Notes under the pieces: generated by a model
The model's database searches: none
The model's input: the letters and a program-made list of their open reading frames with translations, nothing else
What the model was told of the DNA's origin: nothing
Assembly: GCA_965235655.1 (NCBI GenBank)
Contig: CBDDYU010000003.1
Span: forward strand, 87,230 to 151,229
Length of the DNA: 64,000 nt
Direction of reading: 5' to 3'
Source: CBDDYU01 sp965235655
Lineage (GTDB): Bacteria; Pseudomonadota; Alphaproteobacteria; Pelagibacterales; Pelagibacteraceae
Position numbers and translations under genes: made by a program
Part shown: in pieces, positions 25,962 through 34,866 of the stretch
Layout: every line of letters begins with the position of its first letter
Numbering within the stretch: the first letter of the stretch is position 1

Positions 25962-26840
25962 ATGTGCGGAATTGTTGGGATTTATCTTAAGACAAAAAAA
26001 TACGAAAAACAGTTAGGTAAATTTTTATCAGGTATGCTTGACGGGATGGCAACCCGTGGACCAGATAGTGCGGGATTTGCAATCTATTCAAAAGAAAATA
26101 AAAATTTTTATAAATATTCTATCTGTTTAAATAAAATGTCTTTAAGCGATTTTAAAAAAAAAATTTCAAAACTATTTAAAAAGTCAAAACTAAAAGATTA
26201 CTCAGATCATGTTGTTCTTGAGGTAAAAGAAAAACCAAAGATGGTAATTAGTGTTCTAGAAAATGAAATTAAAGAAGTTTCATTAGTAGGCTATGGAAAA
26301 AGTATTAATATTTTTAAGCAAACTGGTAATCCAAAAGATGTGGTTAAAAAATTTAAACTAGCATCTTTCTCAGGTACACACGGCATTGGACATACTAGAA
26401 TGGCTACCGAAAGTGCGATTACAACACAAGGCTCACACCCCTACTCAACTGCTGAAGATGAATGTTTAGTCCACAATGGGTCATTATCTAATCATAACAA
26501 TGTGAGACGATCTCTAATCAAAGATGGTCAAAAATTTAATTCGGAAAATGATACTGAAGTTGCTGCAGGATATATCTCAAATGAAATATCTAAAGGTAAA
26601 AACTTAGAAAAAACTTTAAAACAAAGTTTAAAAGATTTAGATGGTTTTTATACCTTTATTGCTGGCACAAAAAATGGCTTTGCTCTTTTACGAGATGAAA
26701 TTGCATGTAAACCTGCAGTAGTTGCTGAAACAAAAGATTATGTTGCAGTTGCTTCTGAGTTTCAAGCGATGGCACATTTACCAAATGTAAATAGTGCCAA
26801 AATCTTTGAGCCTAAACCTGGTATTGTCTACCACTGGTAA
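25962..26840 (+). CDS. mgsA: N-methylglutamate synthase subunit A (amidotransferase-like)
   Basis: Subunit of the enzyme that converts gamma-glutamylmethylamide plus 2-oxoglutarate to N-methylglutamate plus glutamate. The 292-residue protein begins MCGIVGIYL with the nucleophile Cys2; TRGPDSAGF, GHTRMATES and HNGSLSNH motifs follow. Like its paralogue at 20344 it carries a long insertion in the first half. It is first in the order mgsA-mgsB-mgsC-gmaS used in many methylamine-utilising bacteria, with 3-base and 2-base gaps to the next two. Confidence in this assignment comes mainly from the gmaS partner. Confidence 0.87.
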   Translation: MCGIVGIYLKTKKYEKQLGKFLSGMLDGMATRGPDSAGFAIYSKENKNFYKYSICLNKMSLSDFKKKISKLFKKSKLKDYSDHVVLEVKEKPKMVISVLENEIKEVSLVGYGKSINIFKQTGNPKDVVKKFKLASFSGTHGIGHTRMATESAITTQGSHPYSTAEDECLVHNGSLSNHNNVRRSLIKDGQKFNSENDTEVAAGYISNEISKGKNLEKTLKQSLKDLDGFYTFIAGTKNGFALLRDEIACKPAVVAETKDYVAVASEFQAMAHLPNVNSAKIFEPKPGIVYHW

Positions 26841-26843
26841 TCC

Positions 26844-27524
26844 ATGAATTTTGATTTAAATAAAAAAAAACTGAGAGAAGTAAATAATTATCTTCAGAAT
26901 ATTGATAGAAAAGATAATAAAAGAAAATTTGAAATTTTAAATCCTCAAGGACAACATGCTATTTGTGCAGGATTAAAAGATGATATTGATGTGACTATTA
27001 AAGGTCATACTGGATATTATTGTGCTGGGATGAACCAAAAAGCAAACATTACTGTTCATGGAAATGTAGGAACTGGTGTAGCAGAAAATATGATGTCCGG
27101 AAAAGTAATAGTAAAAGGGAATGCCTCTCAATCAGCAGGTGCAACAGGACATGGAGGAACTTTAATAATTGAGGGTGATGCCAGCTCAAGATGTGGCATT
27201 TCTATGAAAGGCATTAACATTGTTGTTAAGGGTTCGGTTGGTCATATGTCAGCATTTATGGCTCAAAAAGGTAACCTAATTGTATTGGGTGATGCAGAAT
27301 CTGATCTTGGTGACTCTATTTATGAAGCTAAGATTTTTGTTAAAGGTAAAGTAAAAAGTTTAGGTGCTGATTGTGTTGAAAAAAAAATGGATAAAAAAAA
27401 TATAGATGAATTAAATAAAATTTTTAAAGTGTTAAATATATCTGAGGATGCTAAAAATTTTAAAAGATATGGTTCAGCTAGAAATTTATATAATTTTAAA
27501 ATTGATAATGTAAGCTCGTATTAA
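26844..27524 (+). CDS. mgsB: N-methylglutamate synthase subunit B (GXGXG domain)
   Basis: The 226-residue beta-helix subunit has repeating glycine-rich turns (for example GTGVAENMMSGKVIV, GATGHGGTLII, GISMKGINIVV, GDSIYEAKIFV). It matches the GXGXG domain of glutamate synthase and lacks the 55-residue N-terminal extension of the first-set paralogue at 21276. It lies 3 bases after mgsA and 2 bases before mgsC. It is probably structural within the MgsABC complex. Confidence 0.87.
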   Translation: MNFDLNKKKLREVNNYLQNIDRKDNKRKFEILNPQGQHAICAGLKDDIDVTIKGHTGYYCAGMNQKANITVHGNVGTGVAENMMSGKVIVKGNASQSAGATGHGGTLIIEGDASSRCGISMKGINIVVKGSVGHMSAFMAQKGNLIVLGDAESDLGDSIYEAKIFVKGKVKSLGADCVEKKMDKKNIDELNKIFKVLNISEDAKNFKRYGSARNLYNFKIDNVSSY

Positions 27525-27526
27525 AT

Positions 27527-28837
27527 ATGAAAAAAGATCTAAAAGAATTTAAAACTTTTCCATCAGCAACCATTAAAGAAATTCAAAGAGCTGCTCGAGA
27601 AGGTATTTATCAAATAAGAGGTTTGGGAGCTAAAAGAAAAGTTCCAGATTTTGATGATCTTGTTTTTTTAGGAGCTTCAATGTCAAGATACCCTTTAGAA
27701 GGTTATAGAGAAAAATGTAACACATCTGTGATCTTGGGAGATCGATTTGCCAAAAAACCTTTACACTTAGATATACCAATAACAATTGCTGGAATGAGTT
27801 TTGGTGCTTTAGGTGCAAATGCTAAAGAAGCATTGGGAAGAGGAGCTTCAGCAATGGGAACTTCGACCACTACAGGTGATGGTGGTATGACCAAAGAAGA
27901 AAGAGGATCTTCCAAATATTTAGTTTATCAACTTTTGCCATCAAGATATGGAATGAATCCTGATGATTTAAGAAAAGCAGATGCAATTGAAGTTGTTGTT
28001 GGTCAAGGTGCTAAACCAGGTGGTGGTGGAATGTTGCTTGGTCAAAAAATAAATAAAAGAGTTGCAGCTATGCGAACATTACCTGAAGGAATTGACCAAA
28101 GAAGTGCTTGTAGACATCCTGATTGGACTGGTCCAGATGATTTAGAAATAAAAATACAAGAACTAAGAGAAATTACTAATTGGGAAAAACCAATTTATGT
28201 TAAAGTTGGTGCTGCAAGACCTTATTACGATACAACGTTAGCAGTTAAAGCTGGAGCAGATGTGGTTGTTTTAGATGGAATGCAAGGTGGAACAGCTGCA
28301 ACCCAAGATGTTTTTATTGAACATGTGGGTATTCCAACTTTAGGTGCACTCAGAGAAGCTGTGGATGCTTTAAAAGAATTAAATATGCATAGAAAAGTTC
28401 AATTAATAATTTCTGGAGGTATTAGAAGTGGTGCAGATGTTGCAAAAGCAATAGCAATGGGTGCAGATGCGGTATCCATAGGATCAGCAGCGATGATGGC
28501 TTTAAATTGTAATGCAGAACTTTATATAGATGACTATAAAAAACTGGGAACTGAACCTGGATATTGTCATCATTGTCATACTGGAAAATGTCCTGTTGGA
28601 GTAGCAACACAAGATCCAAAACTTGAGGAAAGACTAAATCCAATTGAAGCAGGAAAAAGAATTAAAAATTATCTGACAACTTTAACCTTAGAGTTACAAA
28701 CATTGGCTAGAGCAAATGGAAAATCAGATGTTAGAAATTTAGAACCAGAAGATTTGGCAGCATTAACTGTTGAAGCGGCAGCTATGGCTAGAGTGCCTTT
28801 GGCAGGAACTGATTGGATCCCTGGACTAAAAAAATAA
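27527..28837 (+). CDS. mgsC: N-methylglutamate synthase subunit C (FMN/Fe-S)
   Basis: Catalytic core of MgsABC. The 436-residue TIM-barrel has probable [3Fe-4S] ligands Cys347, Cys350 and Cys355 in CHHCHTGKCPVGVATQ, and the FMN region SGGIRSGADVAKAIAMGADAVSIGS. It is clearly paralogous to the 478-residue protein at 22130, which adds a KNG-repeat tail. Immediately followed, after a 34-base gap, by gmaS. The assigned reaction is reductive transfer of methylamine to 2-oxoglutarate. Confidence 0.88.
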   Translation: MKKDLKEFKTFPSATIKEIQRAAREGIYQIRGLGAKRKVPDFDDLVFLGASMSRYPLEGYREKCNTSVILGDRFAKKPLHLDIPITIAGMSFGALGANAKEALGRGASAMGTSTTTGDGGMTKEERGSSKYLVYQLLPSRYGMNPDDLRKADAIEVVVGQGAKPGGGGMLLGQKINKRVAAMRTLPEGIDQRSACRHPDWTGPDDLEIKIQELREITNWEKPIYVKVGAARPYYDTTLAVKAGADVVVLDGMQGGTAATQDVFIEHVGIPTLGALREAVDALKELNMHRKVQLIISGGIRSGADVAKAIAMGADAVSIGSAAMMALNCNAELYIDDYKKLGTEPGYCHHCHTGKCPVGVATQDPKLEERLNPIEAGKRIKNYLTTLTLELQTLARANGKSDVRNLEPEDLAALTVEAAAMARVPLAGTDWIPGLKK

Positions 28838-28871
28838 TTGATAATTAATATTATAACAAGTAGGATAAATT

Positions 28872-30197
28872 ATGCCAAAAAACCTATCTCAAATAGCCAA
28901 ACAAAAAAAAATAAAATATTTTTTAATTAGTTTTGTCGATTTATTTGGTATCCTAAGATCTAAACTTGTTCCAGCTCAAGCCATTGGAGAAATGCAAAAA
29001 AATGGTGCTGGCTTTGCTGGGTTTGCAACATGGTTAGATATGACACCTGCAGATAGTGATATGTTTGCAATTCCTGATCCCGATAGTTTAATTCAACTAC
29101 CATGGAATAAAGAAATTGGTTGGCTTGCATCTGATTTATATATGGATGGTAAACCTGTAGATGCTTCACCAAGAGTTATGCTTAAAGCTCAAATAAAAAA
29201 ATTAGCAAAAAAAAATTTACAAATGAAATCTGGTGTGGAGTGTGAATATTTTTTAATATCTGAGGATGGTAATTCAATAGCTGATAAAAAAGATATCCAG
29301 CCAAAACCTTGCTATGATCAATCAGCTTTGATGAGACGATACGATCTGATTAAAGAAATTTGTGATAGCATGATTGAACTAGGTTGGAAACCATACCAAA
29401 ATGATCATGAAGATGCGAATGGACAATTTGAAATGAATTGGGATTACACAGACTCCTTAATTACAGCAGATAGGCATGTATTTTTTAAATTTATGGTTAA
29501 AAATTTGGCTGAAAAATATGGCTTAAGAGCAACCTTCATGCCAAAGCCATTTACTAATTTAACTGGAAATGGTTGCCATTCACATATTTCGGTTTGGAAA
29601 GGCAAAACGAACGTATTTTTAGATAAAAAAGATAACTTAGGGCTAAGTAAAACTGCTTATAATTTTTTAGGTGGAATAATGAAAAATGCACAAGCCTTAT
29701 CGGCTTTTTTTAATCCTACAGTTAATAGTTATAGAAGAATCAATGCTCCACCAACTAAATCAGGTGCTACTTGGTCTCCAAGTAGTGTTTCCTATACGGG
29801 AAATAATAGAACTCATATGATAAGAGTGCCCGATCAAGGTAGATTTGAATTAAGATTAATGGATGGCGCAGCAAATCCATATTTATTGCAAGCTGGTGTT
29901 CTCGCAGCAGGATTAGAGGGAATGGATAAAAAAATAAATCCTGGAAAACCTTTACACTGCAATATGTATACGGATTATAAGAAATATAAAAATCTACCTA
30001 AATTGCCTAATGATTTACCTCAAGCATTAAGCTTATTACAAAAAAATAAATCTTTAAGTGATGCTTTCGGAAAATCTGTAATAAATAGCTACATCAAGCT
30101 TAAAACCTCTGAACTTAGAGAATTTAAAAGAAAAAATAACTTTAATAAGAAAAAACCAATTACTGCTTGGGAACAAATTAATACTCTAGATTGTTAA
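28872..30197 (+). CDS. gmaS: Gamma-glutamylmethylamide synthetase
   Basis: Ligates methylamine to the gamma-carboxyl of glutamate with ATP, the entry step of the N-methylglutamate pathway. The 441-residue enzyme has GVECEYF near residue 121, HEDANGQFEMNW near 179, NGCHSHISVW near 233 (His236), NSYRRI, and RFELRLMDGAANPYLL. The N-terminal KIKYFLISFVDLFG and GFAGFATWLDMTPADSDMFA segments fit the GmaS/type III GS branch. It follows mgsABC in the canonical order, and dpaL comes 3 bases later. A general glutamine synthetase role is less likely. Confidence 0.9.
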   Translation: MPKNLSQIAKQKKIKYFLISFVDLFGILRSKLVPAQAIGEMQKNGAGFAGFATWLDMTPADSDMFAIPDPDSLIQLPWNKEIGWLASDLYMDGKPVDASPRVMLKAQIKKLAKKNLQMKSGVECEYFLISEDGNSIADKKDIQPKPCYDQSALMRRYDLIKEICDSMIELGWKPYQNDHEDANGQFEMNWDYTDSLITADRHVFFKFMVKNLAEKYGLRATFMPKPFTNLTGNGCHSHISVWKGKTNVFLDKKDNLGLSKTAYNFLGGIMKNAQALSAFFNPTVNSYRRINAPPTKSGATWSPSSVSYTGNNRTHMIRVPDQGRFELRLMDGAANPYLLQAGVLAAGLEGMDKKINPGKPLHCNMYTDYKKYKNLPKLPNDLPQALSLLQKNKSLSDAFGKSVINSYIKLKTSELREFKRKNNFNKKKPITAWEQINTLDC

Positions 30198-30200
30198 TTA

Positions 30201-31346
30201 ATGACAACAGTTTTAGAGAACGAAATATTTAAAATTTCGGAATTAGTTAAAAATCAAAACTTTAATTTTAATAAAGCGCAAATTTTAAATCACTTACCAG
30301 AAAAATATATTGAGGAAGCTATTGACTCGATTGAGTCCTGGGAAACTTATAAACCGACCCCTCTACATAATCTTAATAAGTTAAATGAAGTTCTAAAATT
30401 AAATAATATTTTTTATAAAGATGAGGGTTATCGATTTGATTTAAAATCCTTTAAAGCTCTGGGTGGTGCTTTTGCTGTAAACAAAGTTGTCAAAGATAAA
30501 AAAGCTAAAACTGTAGCAACAGCAACAGCAGGCAATCATGGAAGATCCGTAGCCTGGGGAGCAAAAAGATTAGGTGTAAATTGTAAAATATTTATTAGTG
30601 AATTTGTATCCGAGTCTAGAGCTGATGCTATGCGAAAGCTAGATGCTGACGTCATTCGTGTTAAAGGAAACTATGATTCCTCTTTAAAAGAATGCATCAA
30701 ACAATCTACAGAAAATAATTGGGAAATTGTTCAAGATGTTTCTTGGGATGGATATAAAGAAGTACCTAAATATATTATGGCTGGTTATTCAATTATGATT
30801 AAAGAAATAATTGATGATTTAAAAAATAATTCTATCACGCATGTATTTTTACAAGCTGGTGTTGGTGGCATGGCTGCTGCGGCTATTGCTGGATTTGCAA
30901 AATTTTATGAAACCACTCCTAAATTTATTATTGTTGAACCTGAAGATGCAAATTGTGTTTTAAAAAGTATTAAACAAGGTCAGCCTACTAGTGTAGATAT
31001 AGTAAAAGAGTCAATTATGGGAGGCATGTCATGTGGAGATGTTTCAACAGTTGCTTGGGAAATATTAAAAAATGCCTCTAATTATTGTTTGACCATATCT
31101 GATAGAGCTATTCCGTCGACTGTTGCTTTATTATCTGAAAAGAAGCTATCCAATGAAAAAATAATCTCTGGGGAATGTGGTGTGCCAGGAGTTATTTCTT
31201 TAATTGGTGTCTGTCAAAACCAAAATTTTAAGGAAGCATTGGATTTAAATTCAAAATCAAATGTACTTTTAATTGGTTGTGAGGGTTTAACTGACCAAAT
31301 ATTATATAACAAGTTACTGAATGAAGGGTTAGAACAAATCCAATAA
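30201..31346 (+). CDS. dpaL: Diaminopropionate ammonia-lyase-like PLP enzyme
   Basis: PLP-dependent lyase of the tryptophan-synthase-beta fold, most like DpaL, which converts 2,3-diaminopropionate to pyruvate and ammonia. The 381-residue protein has the Schiff-base region YRFDLKSFKALGGAFA (catalytic Lys in SFKALGG), the TATAGNHGRSVAWGAKRLG phosphate loop, and LQAGVGGMAAAAIAGF. It starts 3 bases after gmaS and overlaps the photolyase start by one base, so it is in the methylamine operon. A threonine or serine dehydratase is the main alternative. Ammonia release would fit the nitrogen theme. Confidence 0.82.
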   Translation: MTTVLENEIFKISELVKNQNFNFNKAQILNHLPEKYIEEAIDSIESWETYKPTPLHNLNKLNEVLKLNNIFYKDEGYRFDLKSFKALGGAFAVNKVVKDKKAKTVATATAGNHGRSVAWGAKRLGVNCKIFISEFVSESRADAMRKLDADVIRVKGNYDSSLKECIKQSTENNWEIVQDVSWDGYKEVPKYIMAGYSIMIKEIIDDLKNNSITHVFLQAGVGGMAAAAIAGFAKFYETTPKFIIVEPEDANCVLKSIKQGQPTSVDIVKESIMGGMSCGDVSTVAWEILKNASNYCLTISDRAIPSTVALLSEKKLSNEKIISGECGVPGVISLIGVCQNQNFKEALDLNSKSNVLLIGCEGLTDQILYNKLLNEGLEQIQ

Positions 31347-32767
31347 TGTCATCTAAAGCCATAGTCTGGATCAGAGAAGATTTTAGAATTCATCACAATC
31401 AAGCGCTGTCTTATGCAGCACAAAATCATGATCAAGTTACAGCACTTTATATATATAACCCAAAAAACTTTATAGGTAAAAGAGAAGCTCAACAATGGTG
31501 GCTATCAAAATCACTTCAGAGTTTTGATGATGATCTGTCTAAACTTAATATTAATTTGGAAATTCAAAGTGGTAATGAAATTGATGTTTTATCAAATATT
31601 AAGAAATCAGATGATCTTACCATTTATTGGAATAAGGTTTATGAGCCTGATGTTATCGCCATGGGCAAAAAAATTAGGGATAATTTCATCAAAAACGAAA
31701 TAAATTTCAAATATTTTAAAGGTAATACTTTAAATGAATTTCAGGATGTTAAAAAAAATGATGGAACTCCTTTTAAAGTATTTACACCTTTCTGGAGAAC
31801 GGCAGAACAAATCTATTTAAACTCAGTCCCAACCAAAATTTCTAAAATTCAAAAAAAAGATAAAAAATTTACATACTTTAAAAAGAATATAAGTCCAACA
31901 GACATATTGCCTAAAAAAAAATGGTATAAAAAATTTGAAAAATATTGGGAAGTATCTGAGTCTATTTCTCATAATTATTTAAAAAATTTAATTAATGAAA
32001 AAATCAAAGATTATGGAACAAATCGAGATATTCCTTCGGTACAAGGAACTTCAAAACTTTCACCTTATATCAAACATGGTCAAATTCATGTCGAAACTAT
32101 ATGGAACAAATGTCGAGAGATAAAACCTATCAATATTGGAACAAGAAAATATATTAATGAACTGGGATGGCGAGAATTTTCACATAGTTTAATAAATTAT
32201 TTTCCTGAAATCTTAAAAGGAAATCTAAGAAAAGAGTTTGATCGATTTCCTTGGGTTAAAAATGATAAATTTTTAAAAGCCTGGAAAACAGGAATGACTG
32301 GATATCCTATTGTCGATGCTGGAATGAGAGAACTTTTTGAAACTGGCTGGATGCATAATAGAGTTCGAATGGTTGTTGGATCTTTTTTAGTTAAACATTT
32401 ACGAATAAATTGGCAAGAAGGAGAAAAATATTTTAGAAATTGTCTGCTTGATTTTAATGAAGCAAATAATGTTGCGCAATGGCAATGGGTAGCAGGATGT
32501 GGAGCAGATGCGGCACCCTATTTTAGAATATTTAATCCTATTCTTCAGGGAGAAAAATTTGATAAAGAAGGTTTATATGTAAAAAAATGGGTTCCTGAAT
32601 TAAGTAAAGTGCCAAATAAATTTATTCATAAACCATGGGAAATGGAATTAAAATACCAGCAAGCAATAAAAACCATAATTGGAAAAGACTATCCAGCCCC
32701 AATCGTTGTTCACGAACAAGCTAGAGTTGCTGCTCTTGAGGCTTTTAAAACTCTCAAAAAAAAATAA
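31346..32767 (+). CDS. phrB: Deoxyribodipyrimidine photolyase
   Basis: Light-driven repair of cyclobutane pyrimidine dimers. The 473-residue protein has the N-terminal Rossmann antenna domain (IVWIREDFRIHHNQAL) and the FAD-binding helical domain with WREFSHSLI, GYPIVDAGMRELFETGWMHNRVRM, the LLDFNEANNVAQWQWVAGCGADAAPYFRIFNP core, and a C-terminal PAPIVVHEQAR. Length is standard for class I CPD photolyase. The start overlaps dpaL (TAATG). The gene ends one base from the convergent yjbQ. UV repair is plausible for a surface-water bacterium. Confidence 0.95.
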   Translation: MSSKAIVWIREDFRIHHNQALSYAAQNHDQVTALYIYNPKNFIGKREAQQWWLSKSLQSFDDDLSKLNINLEIQSGNEIDVLSNIKKSDDLTIYWNKVYEPDVIAMGKKIRDNFIKNEINFKYFKGNTLNEFQDVKKNDGTPFKVFTPFWRTAEQIYLNSVPTKISKIQKKDKKFTYFKKNISPTDILPKKKWYKKFEKYWEVSESISHNYLKNLINEKIKDYGTNRDIPSVQGTSKLSPYIKHGQIHVETIWNKCREIKPINIGTRKYINELGWREFSHSLINYFPEILKGNLRKEFDRFPWVKNDKFLKAWKTGMTGYPIVDAGMRELFETGWMHNRVRMVVGSFLVKHLRINWQEGEKYFRNCLLDFNEANNVAQWQWVAGCGADAAPYFRIFNPILQGEKFDKEGLYVKKWVPELSKVPNKFIHKPWEMELKYQQAIKTIIGKDYPAPIVVHEQARVAALEAFKTLKKK

Positions 32768-32768
32768 A

Positions 32769-33188
32769 TTATTCTCCTATAAAGTGATGAATAATTTTTC
32801 TGTTTTGATTTTCTAATCTGTGCTCAAATAAATAAATACCCTGCCAAGTACCCAATAAAAGCTCACTATTTTTAACACTTAATGTTATTTGATTATTTGT
32901 AAGAGCTGACTTGATATGAGCAGGCATATCATCTTTACCTTCAGTAGTATGAATGTACAAATTATTATCCATTGGAACCAGCTTATCAAAATAATTTATT
33001 AGATCAGTTTTTACATCTGGATCAGCATTTTCTTGAATGATTAATGATGCACTAGTGTGCTGGATACTTAAATTTAAAATTCCATTATTAAATTGATTCT
33101 TATTAATCCACTCTATGGTTTGATCAGTAAATTCATATAATTGCTGTCCATTAGTATTAATAATTAAATTAAAAAATTCTTGTTTCAT
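32769..33188 (-). CDS. YjbQ-family (UPF0047) protein
   Basis: The 139-residue protein matches the YjbQ family, for which a secondary thiamine-phosphate synthase activity has been reported. It has the hallmark stretches QHTSASLIIQENADPDVKTD, HTTEGKDDMPAHIKSAL and LLGTWQGIYLFEHR. Metal ligands are expected from the conserved histidines. It lies at the end of a minus-strand run and overlaps zapE by 4 bases (ATGA). Tail-to-tail with the photolyase gene, one base apart. True physiological role is uncertain. Confidence 0.9.
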   Translation of the reverse strand: MKQEFFNLIINTNGQQLYEFTDQTIEWINKNQFNNGILNLSIQHTSASLIIQENADPDVKTDLINYFDKLVPMDNNLYIHTTEGKDDMPAHIKSALTNNQITLSVKNSELLLGTWQGIYLFEHRLENQNRKIIHHFIGE

Positions 33189-34234
33189 TTTGATTGAAAG
33201 CTTAAAGATGTTAGTTCATGTAATCGACTAATTGTTCTTTTGAATGTATTAGAAATATCCAGTGAAGAACCAAGTTTATCTAAAGATTTTTCTGAAGTAA
33301 TCATAAGTGGAATTTTTTTTTCATACAAAATATCAATTAAAGTAATAAATCTTTGTTGTTGATTTGAATTTGTATAATTAAAATTAGGTAAATTTTCTAA
33401 GAATATAAAAGAACAATTATTTGCAATCTTTATATAATCTTCGGAGCCTATATTGCGATTGCAAAGTTCATCAAAATTAAATTTCGCTATGCCATTAAAA
33501 AAATTATCAATGACTAAATTTCGACCTTTAATTTCTAATATCTTATTTTCTTTATTTATATTTTTTGTAAGCGTTCTAAAAAATTTATTAAATATAAAAT
33601 TAGTTTTTTCATTTATTGGAGCTAGAAATCTTTCCAAACCATTATTTGCATTTGTTCGATAATCTTCATCTATTAGCAATTCTTTTTCATAACTGTAGTC
33701 TTGTAAAATTTTTATAAAAGGTAAAAATTGTTCTCTTTGCAGCCCATCTTTGTAAAGATCTTTTATTCTTATATTTGATGAAAATAAAACTAAAATCTTT
33801 TCTTCGAATATTTTTTTAAACAATTTTCCAAGAATCATCGCATCTACTATGTTGGTAACCTGAAATTCATCAAAATATAAAATTTTAGTTTTTTTAGTTA
33901 AATCTTTAACAAATTTTTCAATGCCATTTTCTTTATCTTTTATTTGAAAAATAAAATCATGAAAACCAATCATAAATTCATTGAAATGTAGTCTTAATTT
34001 TTTTTCTTCAATTTGATTAAAAAAAAAGTTTAGTAACATTGTTTTACCTACACCCACATCCCCAACTAGATAAAAACCAATTTTTTTTGTATTGTTGAAT
34101 AATTTGCTGAAAAATTTAGAAGAATAATTTTCATTATAAAATTTTTCTAAATTATCAATAATTTCTAATTGATTTTTATTAATTTCAAATTTATTTATTT
34201 TGCAGTGTTCTAAAAAAAGCTTATTTAATTTCAT
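33185..34234 (-). CDS. zapE: AFG1/ZapE-family ATPase
   Basis: P-loop ATPase of the AFG1-like family; E. coli ZapE acts at the cell-division ring. The 349-residue protein has Walker A GDVGVGKT at 58-65, Walker B ILYFDEFQV, sensor-like LFSSNIRIKDLYKDGLQREQFLPFI, and the C-terminal RTISRLHEL region. The start overlaps the cupin gene stop by 4 bases. In mitochondria and alphaproteobacteria the family is near-universal and often next to citric-acid-cycle genes; here acnA is 2.4 kb upstream. Confidence 0.92.
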   Translation of the reverse strand: MKLNKLFLEHCKINKFEINKNQLEIIDNLEKFYNENYSSKFFSKLFNNTKKIGFYLVGDVGVGKTMLLNFFFNQIEEKKLRLHFNEFMIGFHDFIFQIKDKENGIEKFVKDLTKKTKILYFDEFQVTNIVDAMILGKLFKKIFEEKILVLFSSNIRIKDLYKDGLQREQFLPFIKILQDYSYEKELLIDEDYRTNANNGLERFLAPINEKTNFIFNKFFRTLTKNINKENKILEIKGRNLVIDNFFNGIAKFNFDELCNRNIGSEDYIKIANNCSFIFLENLPNFNYTNSNQQQRFITLIDILYEKKIPLMITSEKSLDKLGSSLDISNTFKRTISRLHELTSLSFQSK

Positions 34235-34656
34235 TGATCTTTAAATTTAATTCCATACTCAGATCTTGGACCTTTTCTAAAGCCAAAGGGACCAGGTATA
34301 AAAATAGTCATTGGTTTTGTACCTTCTTTTAGATCTACTCTGTGATATGCATTTGCAGATCTAAATCCAATATAGCCTGGAGGTCTCCAAAACTTACCAT
34401 TTTTCGTAGTTTCCCAGTACCCACCTCTTAATATGATAGTTATATAAGGGCACATATGGTTATGAACACCTTCTCCATGATCATCGGCAAGCATTTCATG
34501 AATTAATATATTAAATGGAAACCATTTAGGACGATGTCTAAACAAAACGTAATATCTATTCATCCAAGGTTTTGCTAAATCATATTGTGGATGTGATGGA
34601 CCTCGGTCTAATACAACTTTCTTTCTTCCGATCTTATCTAATAATTTTAAGATCAT
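34231..34656 (-). CDS. Cupin-like protein
   Basis: The 141-residue protein has a single small beta-barrel cupin pattern: HGEGVHNHMCPYITIILRGGYWE in the first conserved segment and an SANAYHRVDLKEG second segment, giving three histidines (the two in HGEGVHNH and YHR) that could bind a metal. Function unknown; related proteins are often listed as cysteine dioxygenase-like or hypothetical cupins. The gene starts 2 bases after the out-of-frame end of bamB and overlaps zapE by 4 bases, so it is part of the same transcript. Confidence 0.72.
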   Translation of the reverse strand: MILKLLDKIGRKKVVLDRGPSHPQYDLAKPWMNRYYVLFRHRPKWFPFNILIHEMLADDHGEGVHNHMCPYITIILRGGYWETTKNGKFWRPPGYIGFRSANAYHRVDLKEGTKPMTIFIPGPFGFRKGPRSEYGIKFKDQ

Positions 34657-34658
34657 AA

Positions 34659-34866
34659 TTAGTTATATCGTACAATAGACCCACTTTTAATTAGATAAAG
34701 ATTTTGATTAACTATAAATGGTTCAGATATTGTATCTCCGCCAATTTTTTCAATAAAATTAACTTTGCCGTTACTTAAATCTGCAACTATTAATTTTCCA
34801 TCATTATTTGAAATATAGATATTTGTATTACCGATAACAAAACCTATAGGTTTAAGTTCTTTTCTT
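34659..34866 (-). other. Out-of-frame C-terminal continuation of BamB
   Basis: After the in-frame stop of bamB at 34844, another frame stays open to TAA at 34661-34659. It codes for GFVIGNTNIYISNNDGKLIV..DLSNGKVNF and on to YLIKSGSIVRYN, a plausible last PQQ-like blade. The shift can be placed at the run of eight A residues on the coding strand (34865-34872): one extra A, or a -1 slip, joins the two frames. See the finding for alternatives. Confidence 0.75.
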
